Origin: Alphaproteobacteria bacterium | GTDB taxonomy: Bacteria; Pseudomonadota; Alphaproteobacteria; Micropepsales; Micropepsaceae | Assembly (NCBI GenBank): GCA_016125165.1 | Contig: WGMH01000012.1 | Coordinates: 1 to 54,945 of the forward strand | Direction of reading: 5' to 3' | DNA length: 54,945 bases | Part shown: positions 16,299-23,923 of the stretch, in pieces | Position numbering within the stretch: position 1 is the stretch's first letter | Layout: every line of letters begins with the position of its first letter | Notes under the pieces: generated by a model | Seen by the model: the letters and a program-made list of their open reading frames with translations, nothing else | The model's database searches: none | What the model was told of the DNA's origin: nothing | Made by a program: the position numbers and the translations under genes

Positions 16299-17301
16299 GG
16301 AACATTCCTCAAAAAGCGCGGTGCGCACCGTGCGCATCGATGCCTCGCAGGCGGGCGAAAGGCTGGACCGGATTCTGGCCGCATCCCTGCCCGATCTTTC
16401 GCGCGCGCGGCTTCAGCAGCTGATCGCCCAGGGCGCGGTTTCGCGAGGCGGCGCGAAAATAGGAGACGGCAATACCAGGGTCAAACCGGGCGAGGCTTAT
16501 GCCGTGGACGTGCCCGCCCCCATCCCCGCCGCGCCCAAGGGGCAGGATATCCCGCTTTCCATCATCTATGAGGACAAGGATGTGATCGTGATCGACAAGC
16601 CGGCCGGGCTTGTCGTGCATCCCGCGGCGGGCAATCCGGACGGCACGCTCGTCAACGCGCTCATCGCCCATTGCGGCGCCTCGCTGAAAGGCATCGGCGG
16701 CGAGGCGCGGCCCGGCATCGTGCACCGGCTGGACAAAGACACGAGCGGGCTTCTCATCGCCGCCAAAACCGAAAAGGCGATGACGAGCCTTGGCAAGCAA
16801 TTCGCCAAGCATGCGATCGAGCGCGCTTATCATGCCGTGGTGTGGGGCGCGCCGCGCACCAGCGAAGGCCTGATCGAAAGCCAGATCGGCAGAAACCCGT
16901 TCGACCGAAAACGCATGGGCGTTCTTCGGAGCGGCGGCAAGGAAGCGCGCACGCGCTACAAGGTGATCGAACGTTTCGGCGATGCCGCGCGGCCCTTCGC
17001 ATCACTAATCGAATGCCGATTGGAAACCGGACGCACGCATCAGATCCGGGTGCATCTCACACACATTGGCCATCCGCTCATTGGCGATCCCGCTTACGGC
17101 AATACCCGCGCTGCCCCGCGCGCCAAAACACCCGAACAGGAAAAAGCCTACGCCGCCGCCGCGAACTTTCCGCGGCAGGCGCTGCACGCCTGGCTCCTCG
17201 GCTTCTTCCACCCCACGCTCAACAAACCGATGCGGTTTGAGAGTGCGTGGCCGGAGGATTTCGCGAAGCTGGTGGAGGCGCTGAGGGGGTTGAACGGCTG
17301 A
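16255..17301 (+). CDS. rluD: 23S rRNA pseudouridine synthase RluD
   Basis: RluD makes pseudouridines 1911, 1915 and 1917 in helix 69 of 23S rRNA. The sequence shows an N-terminal S4 RNA-binding domain (GERLDRILAASLPDLSRARLQQLIAQGAV) and the catalytic domain with HRLDKDTSGLLIAAKT, whose aspartate is the nucleophile. GRTHQIRVHLTHIGHPLIGD follows near the C-terminus. Length is 348 residues from the TTG at 16255; GTG at 16279 or 16321 are alternatives, and the first conserved residues begin only at VRTVRIDASQ. The start region is shared with the divergent small membrane protein gene. Confidence 0.92.
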   Translation: MGSATDSDVTDSSDTEHSSKSAVRTVRIDASQAGERLDRILAASLPDLSRARLQQLIAQGAVSRGGAKIGDGNTRVKPGEAYAVDVPAPIPAAPKGQDIPLSIIYEDKDVIVIDKPAGLVVHPAAGNPDGTLVNALIAHCGASLKGIGGEARPGIVHRLDKDTSGLLIAAKTEKAMTSLGKQFAKHAIERAYHAVVWGAPRTSEGLIESQIGRNPFDRKRMGVLRSGGKEARTRYKVIERFGDAARPFASLIECRLETGRTHQIRVHLTHIGHPLIGDPAYGNTRAAPRAKTPEQEKAYAAAANFPRQALHAWLLGFFHPTLNKPMRFESAWPEDFAKLVEALRGLNG

Positions 17302-17345
17302 CACCTGAGAGTGCATCGCTGCCGGAATTTATGTATTGCCTGATC

Positions 17346-17519
17346 ATGTCCACGCGAGCCAAGACCAAACATCTCGCCGAGCCGGAAGAGGCCGAATTCC
17401 TTGCGGCTGTCGATGAAGGGCTGGCGGAAGCGGACGCCGGAAAAGGAATTTCCTACGAGAAAGTCCGCCGCTGGCTTCTGTCGTGGGGTAGCGAGAAAGA
17501 ATTGCCGCCGCCGAAATGA
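17346..17519 (+). CDS. Antitoxin of a ParDE-type module (CopG/ParD-like)
   Basis: The 57-residue protein MSTRAKTKHLAEPEEAEFL... ends SYEKVRRWLLSWGSEKELPPPK. The pattern V-x-x-W-L-x-S-W-G-x-x-x-E-L-P-x-P is that of small antitoxins that precede ParE toxins. Its TGA overlaps the ATG of the toxin fragment (ATGA, 17516-17519), the usual translational coupling of such operons. An ATG at 17331 would add five residues. The partner toxin gene is broken, so this is an orphaned antitoxin today. Confidence 0.75.
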   Translation: MSTRAKTKHLAEPEEAEFLAAVDEGLAEADAGKGISYEKVRRWLLSWGSEKELPPPK

Positions 17520-17707
17520 AGATTGCCTTCATGCCGGCCGCCCGGCGCGATCTCGCCAACATTCGCGCCAATGCTGTCCAATATGATCCTTCTGCCACAA
17601 CATAAATCGGCAATCTGACAAAGATGGAGGTAACCGCAATTGCGCTGTCACCACGCATACAACGTCAATCGATCGTGCGAACCGCCGCCACGCGATCGCT
17701 CCTTCCG

Positions 17708-18034
17708 CTATTCGCTGGTTTGTTTTGTCGGCTTTCTATCCTCTCCATCAAGAATAGCAAAAATCGCCAAAGCTCCCGCGATAGCAAGAACGTGCCTCTC
17801 TCCTTCCGTTTTGAAAATGTTCTTCAACACGTCGTCCGAAAAACTTGCCATTGCTATGAGAAACAAGGGATAAATTGCTGTTCCATTTGCAAAATTGAAA
17901 CCTGTAGCCCTCGATAGTAGTTCGTGTGGCGGTCGTTGACGCAAATAACATAGTAGCGAGAACAAAAGACCGCCAACAAGCGACATAGTATTGAAAACTG
18001 CAACACTAGATGCCGCGTCGAGAAACGACGCCAT
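17708..18034 (-). CDS. Small membrane protein on the insertion, unknown
   Basis: The ATG at 18034 has a GGAGGGGGT site directly upstream and gives 108 residues. Hydrophobic segments lie near FNTMSLVGGLLFSLLCYL, AIYPLFLIAMASF and VLAIAGALAIFAIL, so two or three helices are expected, with a charged C-terminus. It follows the 63-residue gene by 25 bp on the same strand, so they likely form one transcript. I recognise no family. Size, composition and pairing are reminiscent of phage or superinfection-type membrane proteins, which is only a guess. Confidence 0.55.
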   Translation of the reverse strand: MASFLDAASSVAVFNTMSLVGGLLFSLLCYLRQRPPHELLSRATGFNFANGTAIYPLFLIAMASFSDDVLKNIFKTEGERHVLAIAGALAIFAILDGEDRKPTKQTSE

Positions 18035-18059
18035 ACCCCCTCCAATTTTTCTTAGATAA

Positions 18060-18251
18060 CTACACGAAATGAAAGAATTTACCGACAGCCGCAACGGCTG
18101 CTCCAGCAATGGCGCCGACAGTCGTTTGGTCAACAGGGGCATTTGCTAGCGTGTGGGCATCGGCAAAGCTCGCGAGCACCGCGCCGACCAATGCGAACCC
18201 TAAAACTGTTCTCGCAAGCCGAATAAACCCGGCCTTTCGCGTTGCGATCAT
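18060..18251 (-). CDS. Small two-helix protein on the insertion (holin-like shape)
   Basis: A TTGGAGG site eight bases upstream supports the ATG at 18251. The 63-residue product has a basic N-terminus (MIATRKAGFIRLARTV), a hydrophobic helix (VLGFALVGAVLASFADA), and a second Ala/Gly-rich helix (TTVGAIAGAAVAAVGKFFHF). That shape fits small phage holins or pore-like peptides, but no sequence family is recognised. It is the first gene of the two-gene set carried by the insertion. Confidence 0.5.
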   Translation of the reverse strand: MIATRKAGFIRLARTVLGFALVGAVLASFADAHTLANAPVDQTTVGAIAGAAVAAVGKFFHFV

Positions 18252-18779
18252 AATCTGTGCCTCCAAGAAATCCCAAAATTCGGGAGCTGAATAGAAACGC
18301 ACAACCCCACCCCGTCGCTCCGGTCGACAGGCTCAAGCTGCGCGAGGACGAAGACTACTCCAGATTGAAATTCGCGCAAGATTATTCGCCGCCAAATATA
18401 AATTCATGTTTTGTTAGTGTTTTTGTCATCACACGGCCTAATTCCCGATAGAGCAACAGATAGTACCGGGGAACAAGAAAACAAAAAGGGCACGAATATT
18501 GCGGTGCACCGTAATTTTGCACGTTTTTCTTCAATTCGTTAAATCATGTCGCATTATTGCGACCGCTTGGAGATGTTTCCCGAGCGTGGAAGACCGGGGC
18601 GCCGACGCGGCACGCGAGAGCTCACGACCGTTTGGCCTTATGTGATTGTCTATCGGGTTCGCGGCGAGACCGTCGAGGTGCTTCGCATCTGGCATGGCAG
18701 GCAGCAGGCCGGGCGGAACTGACCGATACTCACAAAGACGGTTCCAGCCGCAGTTGAATCCTGACTGGCGAATCTATAT

Positions 18780-18794
18780 GTTCCCTATTTGTTC
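18780..18794 (+). promoter_or_regulatory. Candidate LexA (SOS) box GTTC-N7-GTTC
   Basis: The sequence GTTCCCTATTTGTTC is an exact match to the direct-repeat LexA operator of Alphaproteobacteria (GTTC-N7-GTTC). It lies 18 bp before the ATG of the following small gene, where bound LexA would block transcription. Binding is inferred from the consensus only. Confidence 0.55.
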
Positions 18795-18812
18795 ACATCA
18801 AGGGAACCTGTC

Positions 18813-19169
18813 ATGTCTGCCGCCACCGCCGAATCCTGCCATTCTGTTGAAACCCAACCGGGGCCGATTGTTCTGAAACGGCAATGCCTTAAGGCGAGAA
18901 TGCGGAGGTTGAACCGGGAAATTTCGGGTGGGGCCTCCCCCGCCGATTCCGGGGAAAACCGGGCTCCGAACCGGGGTGGCGCGCCGCTGGGCAACCAGAA
19001 CCGGCTGATCCATGGCCGCTACACGCGGGAGCTGGAAGCGCTCCGGGCCGATGTGCGCGCCTTCCGGCAGCACACGCGCGAGCTTGTGGCCTTCGTGGAC
19101 GACCTTTGCGATTGGCTGGAAGGGCGGCGGTTCCCGCCCCTTGAACCGGTGCCAAACGGAATTATCTAA
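18813..19169 (+). CDS. Small GAPxGNxN-x3-HG-type protein, possibly SOS-regulated
   Basis: The ATG at 18813 follows AGGGAACC (18801-18808) and gives 118 residues. The centre reads RGGAPLGNQNRLIHGRYTREL, a motif seen in many short alphaproteobacterial proteins of unknown role, followed by a helix rich in Arg and Glu (ALRADVRAFRQHTREL). A second member of the family, decayed, lies at 26967-27275. The GTTC-N7-GTTC box upstream suggests DNA-damage control. No enzymatic motif is visible. Confidence 0.65.
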   Translation: MSAATAESCHSVETQPGPIVLKRQCLKARMRRLNREISGGASPADSGENRAPNRGGAPLGNQNRLIHGRYTRELEALRADVRAFRQHTRELVAFVDDLCDWLEGRRFPPLEPVPNGII

Positions 19170-19297
19170 CCCGAGCGCGGCGGTGTGAATTTTCTTGCCG
19201 GAAAATCATCCAACGCGCTGCTTGGGCGTATAGAATATGGGTCGGGTTCAGCGGTGCAATCGGGCATCCGCCGGGCCGGGACCGTCAGGGGGTCTGA

Positions 19298-20197
19298 ATG
19301 TCGAGCCATGGGCTGCCAGCCCTCCAGGGCGAGGGCGGATTATCCCGCTACCTTTCCGAGATCCGGAAGTTTCCGCTTCTGGCGCCGGAGGAGGAGTACA
19401 TGCTCGCCAAGCGCTGGAAAGAGCATGAAGACCCCAACGCCGCCCGCAAGCTGGTGACGAGCCATCTGCGCCTCGTGGCCAAGATCGCCATGGGCTATCG
19501 CGGCTACGGCCTGCCGGTTTCGGAGATCGTGGCGGAAGGCAATGTCGGCCTGATGCAGGCGGTGAAACGCTTCGAACCGGATCGCGGCTTCCGCCTGGCC
19601 ACCTATGCGATGTGGTGGATCAGGGCCGCCATCCAGGAATACATCCTGCGCTCGTGGAGCCTCGTGAAGATGGGCACCACCGCGGCGCAGAAGAAGCTGT
19701 TCTTCAACCTCCGCAAGGCCAAGAGCAAGATCAACGCCATCGAGGAAGGCGACCTCACGCCCGAACATGTACGCGAGCTTGCCGACAAGCTGGCGGTGCC
19801 GGAGCAGGAAGTGGTGAACATGAACCGGCGCCTTTCGGGGCCGGATTCCTCGCTCAATGCGCCGCTGCGTTCGGATTCCGAAAGCGAGTGGCAGGACTGG
19901 CTTGCCGACGATTCGCTCGATCAGGAAACGCGCCTCGCCGAGGCCGAGGAGATGGGCGAGCGGCACGAGCTGCTCACCGCCGCCCTTGGCGAACTGCCCG
20001 AACGCGAGCGCGACATCATCGAGGCACGCCGCCTGCGCGATGATCCGGCAACGCTGGAAGAGCTTTCGCAGAAATATGGCGTCAGCCGCGAGCGCGTGCG
20101 CCAGATCGAAGTGCGCGCGTTCGAGAAGCTGCAAACGGCGATGAAAGCCGCCCTTGCTGCCCGGCGCGCGGAAATGGGCGAGGCGGCAAGCGCTTGA
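19298..20197 (+). CDS. rpoH: RNA polymerase heat-shock sigma factor RpoH (sigma-32)
   Basis: The 299-residue protein has sigma region 1.2/2 (LSRYLSEIRKFPLLAPEEEYMLAKRW, then SEIVAEGNVGLMQAVKRFEPDRGFRLATYAMWWIRAAI) and the RpoH box QKKLFFNLR at about residues 128-136. Region 4 ends with the helix-turn-helix ELSQKYGVSRERVRQIEVRA. It directs polymerase to chaperone and protease genes; ftsH in this window is a usual target and also degrades RpoH in other proteobacteria. The gene sits downstream of rluD, its common neighbour, but is separated by about 2 kb of accessory DNA. Confidence 0.95.
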   Translation: MSSHGLPALQGEGGLSRYLSEIRKFPLLAPEEEYMLAKRWKEHEDPNAARKLVTSHLRLVAKIAMGYRGYGLPVSEIVAEGNVGLMQAVKRFEPDRGFRLATYAMWWIRAAIQEYILRSWSLVKMGTTAAQKKLFFNLRKAKSKINAIEEGDLTPEHVRELADKLAVPEQEVVNMNRRLSGPDSSLNAPLRSDSESEWQDWLADDSLDQETRLAEAEEMGERHELLTAALGELPERERDIIEARRLRDDPATLEELSQKYGVSRERVRQIEVRAFEKLQTAMKAALAARRAEMGEAASA

Positions 20198-20284
20198 TTT
20201 TTCGGGCCATTTGAGCGCCGCACGGCGAAGGCGTAGGGTTTTCGCGCAGCCGGAGATTGGTCCGGACTGCATGGAGACACCAAC

Positions 20285-20503
20285 ATGAAGCGCAGCGCAT
20301 CAAAGATTGCCGGTCTTGTAGCGGCATTGGCCACCGTTTCATTCGCATCAGCCGCCATCGCCGCACCAAGTTGTACGTCTTGGATGGATCAGGGTGATGG
20401 AACATCGTGGAAGCAATGCGTGAACGATGACGGTTCGCAGCACTGCTATCGCATCTCCAACACGCCGGGCAGCACCGCCTATGAAGTGAGCTGCAGCCAG
20501 TAG
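20285..20503 (+). CDS. Small secreted four-cysteine protein
   Basis: GGAGACACCAAC places a good ribosome-binding site before the ATG at 20285. The 72-residue product has a signal peptide (MKRSASKIAGLVAALATVSFASAAIAA) and a mature part of about 45 residues with four cysteines (PSCTSWMDQ, KQCVNDDG, HCYRIS, VSCSQ), enough for two disulfides. No family is recognised. The periplasmic or extracellular location is inferred from the signal. Confidence 0.65.
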   Translation: MKRSASKIAGLVAALATVSFASAAIAAPSCTSWMDQGDGTSWKQCVNDDGSQHCYRISNTPGSTAYEVSCSQ

Positions 20504-20538
20504 TCGCGCTATGGCGCGGCGGCCAAGAGCATTCGGAA

Positions 20539-21021
20539 ATGAATATCCGCCGCGCCACTGCCGATGATCGCGATGCTGTCTGGCGCGTGATCGAGCCGAT
20601 CATCCGCGCGGGCGAAACCTATCCCGTCGCGCTGGATGCGACCAAGGATCAGGGCCTCGCCTACTGGTTCGATCCGAAACACGAAGTGTTCGTTGCCGAA
20701 GAGGATGGCGCGATCCTCGGCTGCTACTACATCAAGGCGAACACCGGCGGGCCGGGCGATCATGTCGCCAATTGCGGCTACATGGTTTCGCCGCTGGCAT
20801 GGGGCAAAGGCGTGGGCCGCGCACTGTGCATGCACTCATTGCAACGTGCGCGCGAGCGAGGGTTTCGCGCCATGCAGTTCAACCTCGTGATCAGCACCAA
20901 TGCGCGGGCGGTGCATCTGTGGCAGTCCTGCGGCTTTGAAATCGTTGGGCGCTTGCCCGGTGCGTTCCGGCATCCCACGCAAGGTTATGTCGATGCGCTG
21001 ATTTTGTTTCAGGCGCTGTAG
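20539..21021 (+). CDS. GNAT-family N-acetyltransferase
   Basis: The 160-residue protein shows the acetyl-CoA-binding GNAT core: VAEEDGAILGCYYIKANTGG, NCGYMVSPLAWGKGVGRALC with the Q/RxxGxG/A-like loop, and NARAVHLWQSCGFEIVGRLP at the C-terminus. The acceptor cannot be deduced; similar proteins are annotated as phosphinothricin or general small-molecule acetyltransferases. Start at the ATG at 20539, 36 bp after the small secreted protein gene. Confidence 0.85.
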   Translation: MNIRRATADDRDAVWRVIEPIIRAGETYPVALDATKDQGLAYWFDPKHEVFVAEEDGAILGCYYIKANTGGPGDHVANCGYMVSPLAWGKGVGRALCMHSLQRARERGFRAMQFNLVISTNARAVHLWQSCGFEIVGRLPGAFRHPTQGYVDALILFQAL

Positions 21022-21085
21022 TGCGGATACGCCGCAGAGAAATGCGGCGAATGCATTTGACGTTTGGCCATCCCTTCCCTACATA

Positions 21086-21137
21086 AGCCGTGGGCCACGC
21101 TCCCCCAACGGAGCGCGAACATTCTGAAAGGAATGTC
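21086..21137 (+). promoter_or_regulatory. serC-type leader RNA
   Basis: Directly before serC lie two compact hairpins: CGCTCC-CCCAAC-GGAGCG (21098-21115) and ACATTC-TGAAAG-GAATGT (21119-21136). The second contains the AAGGA ribosome-binding site partly in its loop. Position and shape match the serC RNA motif described for Alphaproteobacteria, a cis-regulatory structure upstream of serC with unknown ligand. Opening or closing the second hairpin would control access to the ribosome-binding site. A GCCGTG at 21087-21092 repeats part of the terminator arm inside the gene. Confidence 0.7.
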
Positions 21138-21139
21138 TG

Positions 21140-22294
21140 ATGACCGGTACGAAACCGGCCGTGCGCCCTGCACGGCCTTTTTTTTCGTCTGGACCTTGCG
21201 CCAAAAGGCCGGGCTGGACACCTGAAGCTCTCGCGGGCGCCTTTCTCGGCCGCTCGCATCGCGCCAAAGAGGGCAAGGCGCGGCTGAAGAAAGCCATCGA
21301 CCTCACCAAATCGATTCTCGGTATCCCGGCGGATTACCGCGTGGGTATCGTGCCCGCATCCGATACGGGCGCGGTGGAAATGGCGATGTGGTCGATGCTG
21401 GGCCCCCGCCCTGTCGATATTTTCGCATGGGAGAGCTTCGGCGAAGACTGGGTCACCGATGCGGTGAAGCAGCTGAAGATCGCCGACGCGCGCGCGATCA
21501 AGGCGCCCTATGGCGAATTGCCGGATCTTTCCAAAGCCGATCCTTCGCACGACATCGTGTTCACCTGGAATGGCACGACGAGCGGCGTACGCGCGCCGAA
21601 CGGCGATTTCATCTCCGCGAACCGCGAGGGCATCACGATCTGCGATGCCACCAGCGCCGCGTTCGCGATGGAACTGCCTTGGGACAAGCTCGATGTCGTC
21701 ACCTTCTCCTGGCAGAAAGTGCTGGGCGGTGAAGCCGCGCACGGCATGCTGGTGCTATCGCCGCGCGCCGTTGCACGGTTGGAAAGCTACACGCCCGATC
21801 GCCCGCTGCCGAAGATCTTCCGCATGACCAAGGGCGGAAAGCTGAACGAGGGCATCTTCGAAGGCGAAACGATCAACACGCCTTCCATGCTGGCGCTCGA
21901 GGATTATCTCGATACGCTTACTTGGGCCGAAGGTTTGGGTGGTCTTTCCGGGCTCATCGCACGTGTGAACGCCAATGCCGCCGCGCTAGGCCGCTGGGTG
22001 AAGGAAAGCAACTGGATCGACTTTCTGGCGGCGGATGAGACCTATCGCTCACCCACCAGCGTATGCCTCAAGATCACCGATCCGGCGTTCGCCGCGCTCG
22101 ATGAAGAAGCGCAATATGACAAGGTGAAGAAGCTCGCCTCCGTGCTCGAAAAGGAAGGCGTGGCGCTCGATATCGCGGGCCACCGCAATGCGCCGCCGGG
22201 CCTTCGCATCTGGTGCGGGGCAACCATCGAACGCGCCGATATCGAAGCCCTCGGGCCCTGGCTCGACTGGGGCTGGCAGCAGGTGAAGGGATAA
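21140..22294 (+). CDS. serC: Phosphoserine aminotransferase SerC
   Basis: SerC converts 3-phosphohydroxypyruvate and glutamate to phosphoserine, the second step of serine synthesis, with PLP. The 384-residue protein has the group's N-terminal [12 protein letters not shown], the PLP region [18 protein letters not shown], and the Schiff-base lysine in [15 protein letters not shown] (about residue 197). [10 protein letters not shown] lies near the end. serA follows 3 bp after the stop, so both are co-transcribed. An intrinsic terminator structure lies in codons 6-16 of this gene. Confidence 0.93.
   Translation: MTGTKPAVRPARPFFSSGPCAKRPGWTPEALAGAFLGRSHRAKEGKARLKKAIDLTKSILGIPADYRVGIVPASDTGAVEMAMWSMLGPRPVDIFAWESFGEDWVTDAVKQLKIADARAIKAPYGELPDLSKADPSHDIVFTWNGTTSGVRAPNGDFISANREGITICDATSAAFAMELPWDKLDVVTFSWQKVLGGEAAHGMLVLSPRAVARLESYTPDRPLPKIFRMTKGGKLNEGIFEGETINTPSMLALEDYLDTLTWAEGLGGLSGLIARVNANAAALGRWVKESNWIDFLAADETYRSPTSVCLKITDPAFAALDEEAQYDKVKKLASVLEKEGVALDIAGHRNAPPGLRIWCGATIERADIEALGPWLDWGWQQVKG
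21157..21185 (+). terminator. Intrinsic terminator inside the serC coding region
   Basis: A perfect 8-bp GC stem (GGCCGTGC, loop GCCCT, GCACGGCC) is followed at once by eight T residues (21178-21185). It starts 17 bases after the serC ATG. The T run uses two TTT phenylalanine codons after CCT, against the C-ending preference of the surrounding genes. By structure it is a textbook rho-independent terminator, and because serC must be made, it is best read as an attenuator working with the leader RNA upstream. Confidence 0.7.
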
Positions 22295-22297
22295 CCG

Positions 22298-23875
22298 ATG
22301 CCGAAAGTTCTGATTGCCGACAAACTCTCGCCGGCCGCCGTTGCCATCTTCAAGGAACGCGGCGTCGAAGCCGATGTGATCACTGGATTGAGCAAGGAAG
22401 ACCTGCTCAAGATCGTGGATCAATATGATGGCATCGCCATCCGCTCCGCGACCAAGATCACGGCCGATGTCATCAAGGCCGCCAAGAATCTGAAGGTCGT
22501 GGGACGCGCGGGTATCGGCGTCGACAATGTCGATATTCCTGCGGCCACAGCGGCCGGCGTCATCGTGATGAACACGCCGTTCGGCAATTCCATCACCACC
22601 GCAGAACATGCCATCGCCATGATGATGGCGCTCGCCCGCGAGCTTCCCGCCGCCAACGCCTCCACACAGGCCGGCAAGTGGGAGAAGAACCGTTTCATGG
22701 GCGTGGAGCTCTATGGGAAGGTTCTGGGCCTGATCGGCGCGGGCAATATCGGCTCCATCGTGGCGGATCGCGCCAAGGGCCTGAAGATGCGCGTTGTGGC
22801 GTTCGATCCCTATCTTTCGCCGGAGCGCGCAGCCGATCTTGGCATCGAGAAAGTGGAACTGAACGATCTTCTGGCGCGCGCAGATTTCATCACGCTGCAC
22901 ACGCCGCTCACACCCGATACCCGCAACATCATCTCCGCCGATGCCATCAACAAGATGAAGAAGGGCGTGCGTATCGTGAACTGCGCGCGCGGCGGGCTGA
23001 TCGATGAAGCGGCGCTGAAGGCCGCGCTCGACAGCGGACATGTGGCCGGCGCGGCGCTCGACGTGTTCGAGGAAGAACCCGCGAAATCGAACATCCTGTT
23101 TGGCGACGACAAGGTGATCGCCACGCCGCATCTGGGCGCCTCCACCTCCGAAGCCCAGGAGAACGTGGCGCTGCAGGTGGCCGAGCAGATTTCGGATTAT
23201 CTGCTCACTGGTGCGATCACCAATGCACTCAACATGCCTTCCATCAGCGCCGAAGAAGCGCAGAAAGTCCGGCCATGGATCGCGCTGGCCGAGAAGCTTG
23301 GCGCGTTTGTCGGCCAGCTGGTGGATCGCAGCGTCGATTCCGTCGAGATCGTTTATGAAGGCACGGCATCCGAACTGAATCAGAAAGCGCTGACGCAGGC
23401 GGCGCTGGCCGGATTGCTCAAGCCAGCGCTTCCCGACGTGAACATGGTCAATGCGCCCATTGTTGCGCGCGAGCGTGGCATCAAGGTGAGTGAAACGCGG
23501 CGCGGACAGCAGGGCGCCTATGAAGGCTACATCAAGGTGACAGCCGTGGTCGGCGATTCCACACGCCGCGTGGCAGGCACGGTCTTCTCCGACGGGCGGC
23601 CGCGCCTTATCCAGGTGAAGGATATCAACCTCGACGCCGAATTCGCGCCGCGCATGCTCTATGTCATCAATGAGGACAAGCCGGGCTTCATTGGCAAACT
23701 GGGCACCATTCTTGGCGATGCAAAGGTGAATATCGCTTCGTTTGCGCTGGGCCGCAGTGCGCCGGGACAGGATGCGATTGCGCTGGTGGAAGTGGATGGC
23801 GGGGTGCCCGAAAAGGCGCTGGCCGAGATTCGCAAACTGCCGCCCGTGAAGCAGGCAACCGCGCTTGCTTTCTAG
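22298..23875 (+). CDS. serA: D-3-phosphoglycerate dehydrogenase SerA
   Basis: SerA oxidises 3-phosphoglycerate to 3-phosphohydroxypyruvate with NAD, the first step of serine synthesis. The 525-residue length is that of the long (type I) form. Visible parts are the substrate domain, the NAD fold (GLIGAGNIGSIVADRAKG, about residues 147-164), and the catalytic region (NCARGGLIDEAALKAALDSG and ATPHLGASTSEAQENVA). An intervening domain and a C-terminal ACT domain (LYVINEDKPGFIGKLGTILGDA), likely for serine feedback, follow. Expression should follow the serC leader since only 3 bp separate the genes. Confidence 0.95.
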   Translation: MPKVLIADKLSPAAVAIFKERGVEADVITGLSKEDLLKIVDQYDGIAIRSATKITADVIKAAKNLKVVGRAGIGVDNVDIPAATAAGVIVMNTPFGNSITTAEHAIAMMMALARELPAANASTQAGKWEKNRFMGVELYGKVLGLIGAGNIGSIVADRAKGLKMRVVAFDPYLSPERAADLGIEKVELNDLLARADFITLHTPLTPDTRNIISADAINKMKKGVRIVNCARGGLIDEAALKAALDSGHVAGAALDVFEEEPAKSNILFGDDKVIATPHLGASTSEAQENVALQVAEQISDYLLTGAITNALNMPSISAEEAQKVRPWIALAEKLGAFVGQLVDRSVDSVEIVYEGTASELNQKALTQAALAGLLKPALPDVNMVNAPIVARERGIKVSETRRGQQGAYEGYIKVTAVVGDSTRRVAGTVFSDGRPRLIQVKDINLDAEFAPRMLYVINEDKPGFIGKLGTILGDAKVNIASFALGRSAPGQDAIALVEVDGGVPEKALAEIRKLPPVKQATALAF

Positions 23876-23923
23876 AAGCGCGCGGCCCACGTTTGGCGCG
23901 CAATCGCCAAGCGAGCCGAAAGC

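Larger units (their letters stand above)
17627..18545. mobile_element. 919-bp low-GC insertion inside parE, no transposase
   Basis: This segment separates the two halves of parE. It is much richer in A and T than its surroundings and holds two small minus-strand genes with good ribosome-binding sites but no transposase or integrase. The 3-bp ATG at both junctions could be a target duplication. The ends show a loose inverted similarity: GAGGTAACCGCAATTG on the left and, read inward from the right, GATTTAACGAATTG. It may be a non-autonomous mobile element or cargo of phage origin. The right 294 bp (18252-18545) contain no recognisable gene. Confidence 0.55.
17516..18722 (+). pseudogene. parE toxin gene, split by an insertion and carrying an in-frame stop
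   Basis: The N-terminal piece (17516-17626) reads MKIAFMPAARRDLANIRANA, then a TAA at 17603-17605, then IGNLTK and M. The C-terminal piece (18546-18722) starts at an ATG and reads SHYCDRLEMFPERGRPG, GTRELTTVWPYVIVYRVRG and VEVLRIWHG, the classic second half of ParE. Joining the pieces at the shared ATG (17624-17626 and 18546-18548) restores one frame of 94 codons, the normal size of ParE. ParE toxins poison DNA gyrase; this copy is inactive through both lesions. The two pieces were recognised separately and the join is inference. Confidence 0.75.

Noticed and set aside
18257..18451. 64-codon plus-strand open frame on the insertion
   Set aside because: It has no ribosome-binding site, no family and polar random-looking sequence; the minus-strand genes beside it are better supported.
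22049..23890. 613-codon minus-strand open frame
   Set aside because: It is opposite serA and has no recognisable domain.
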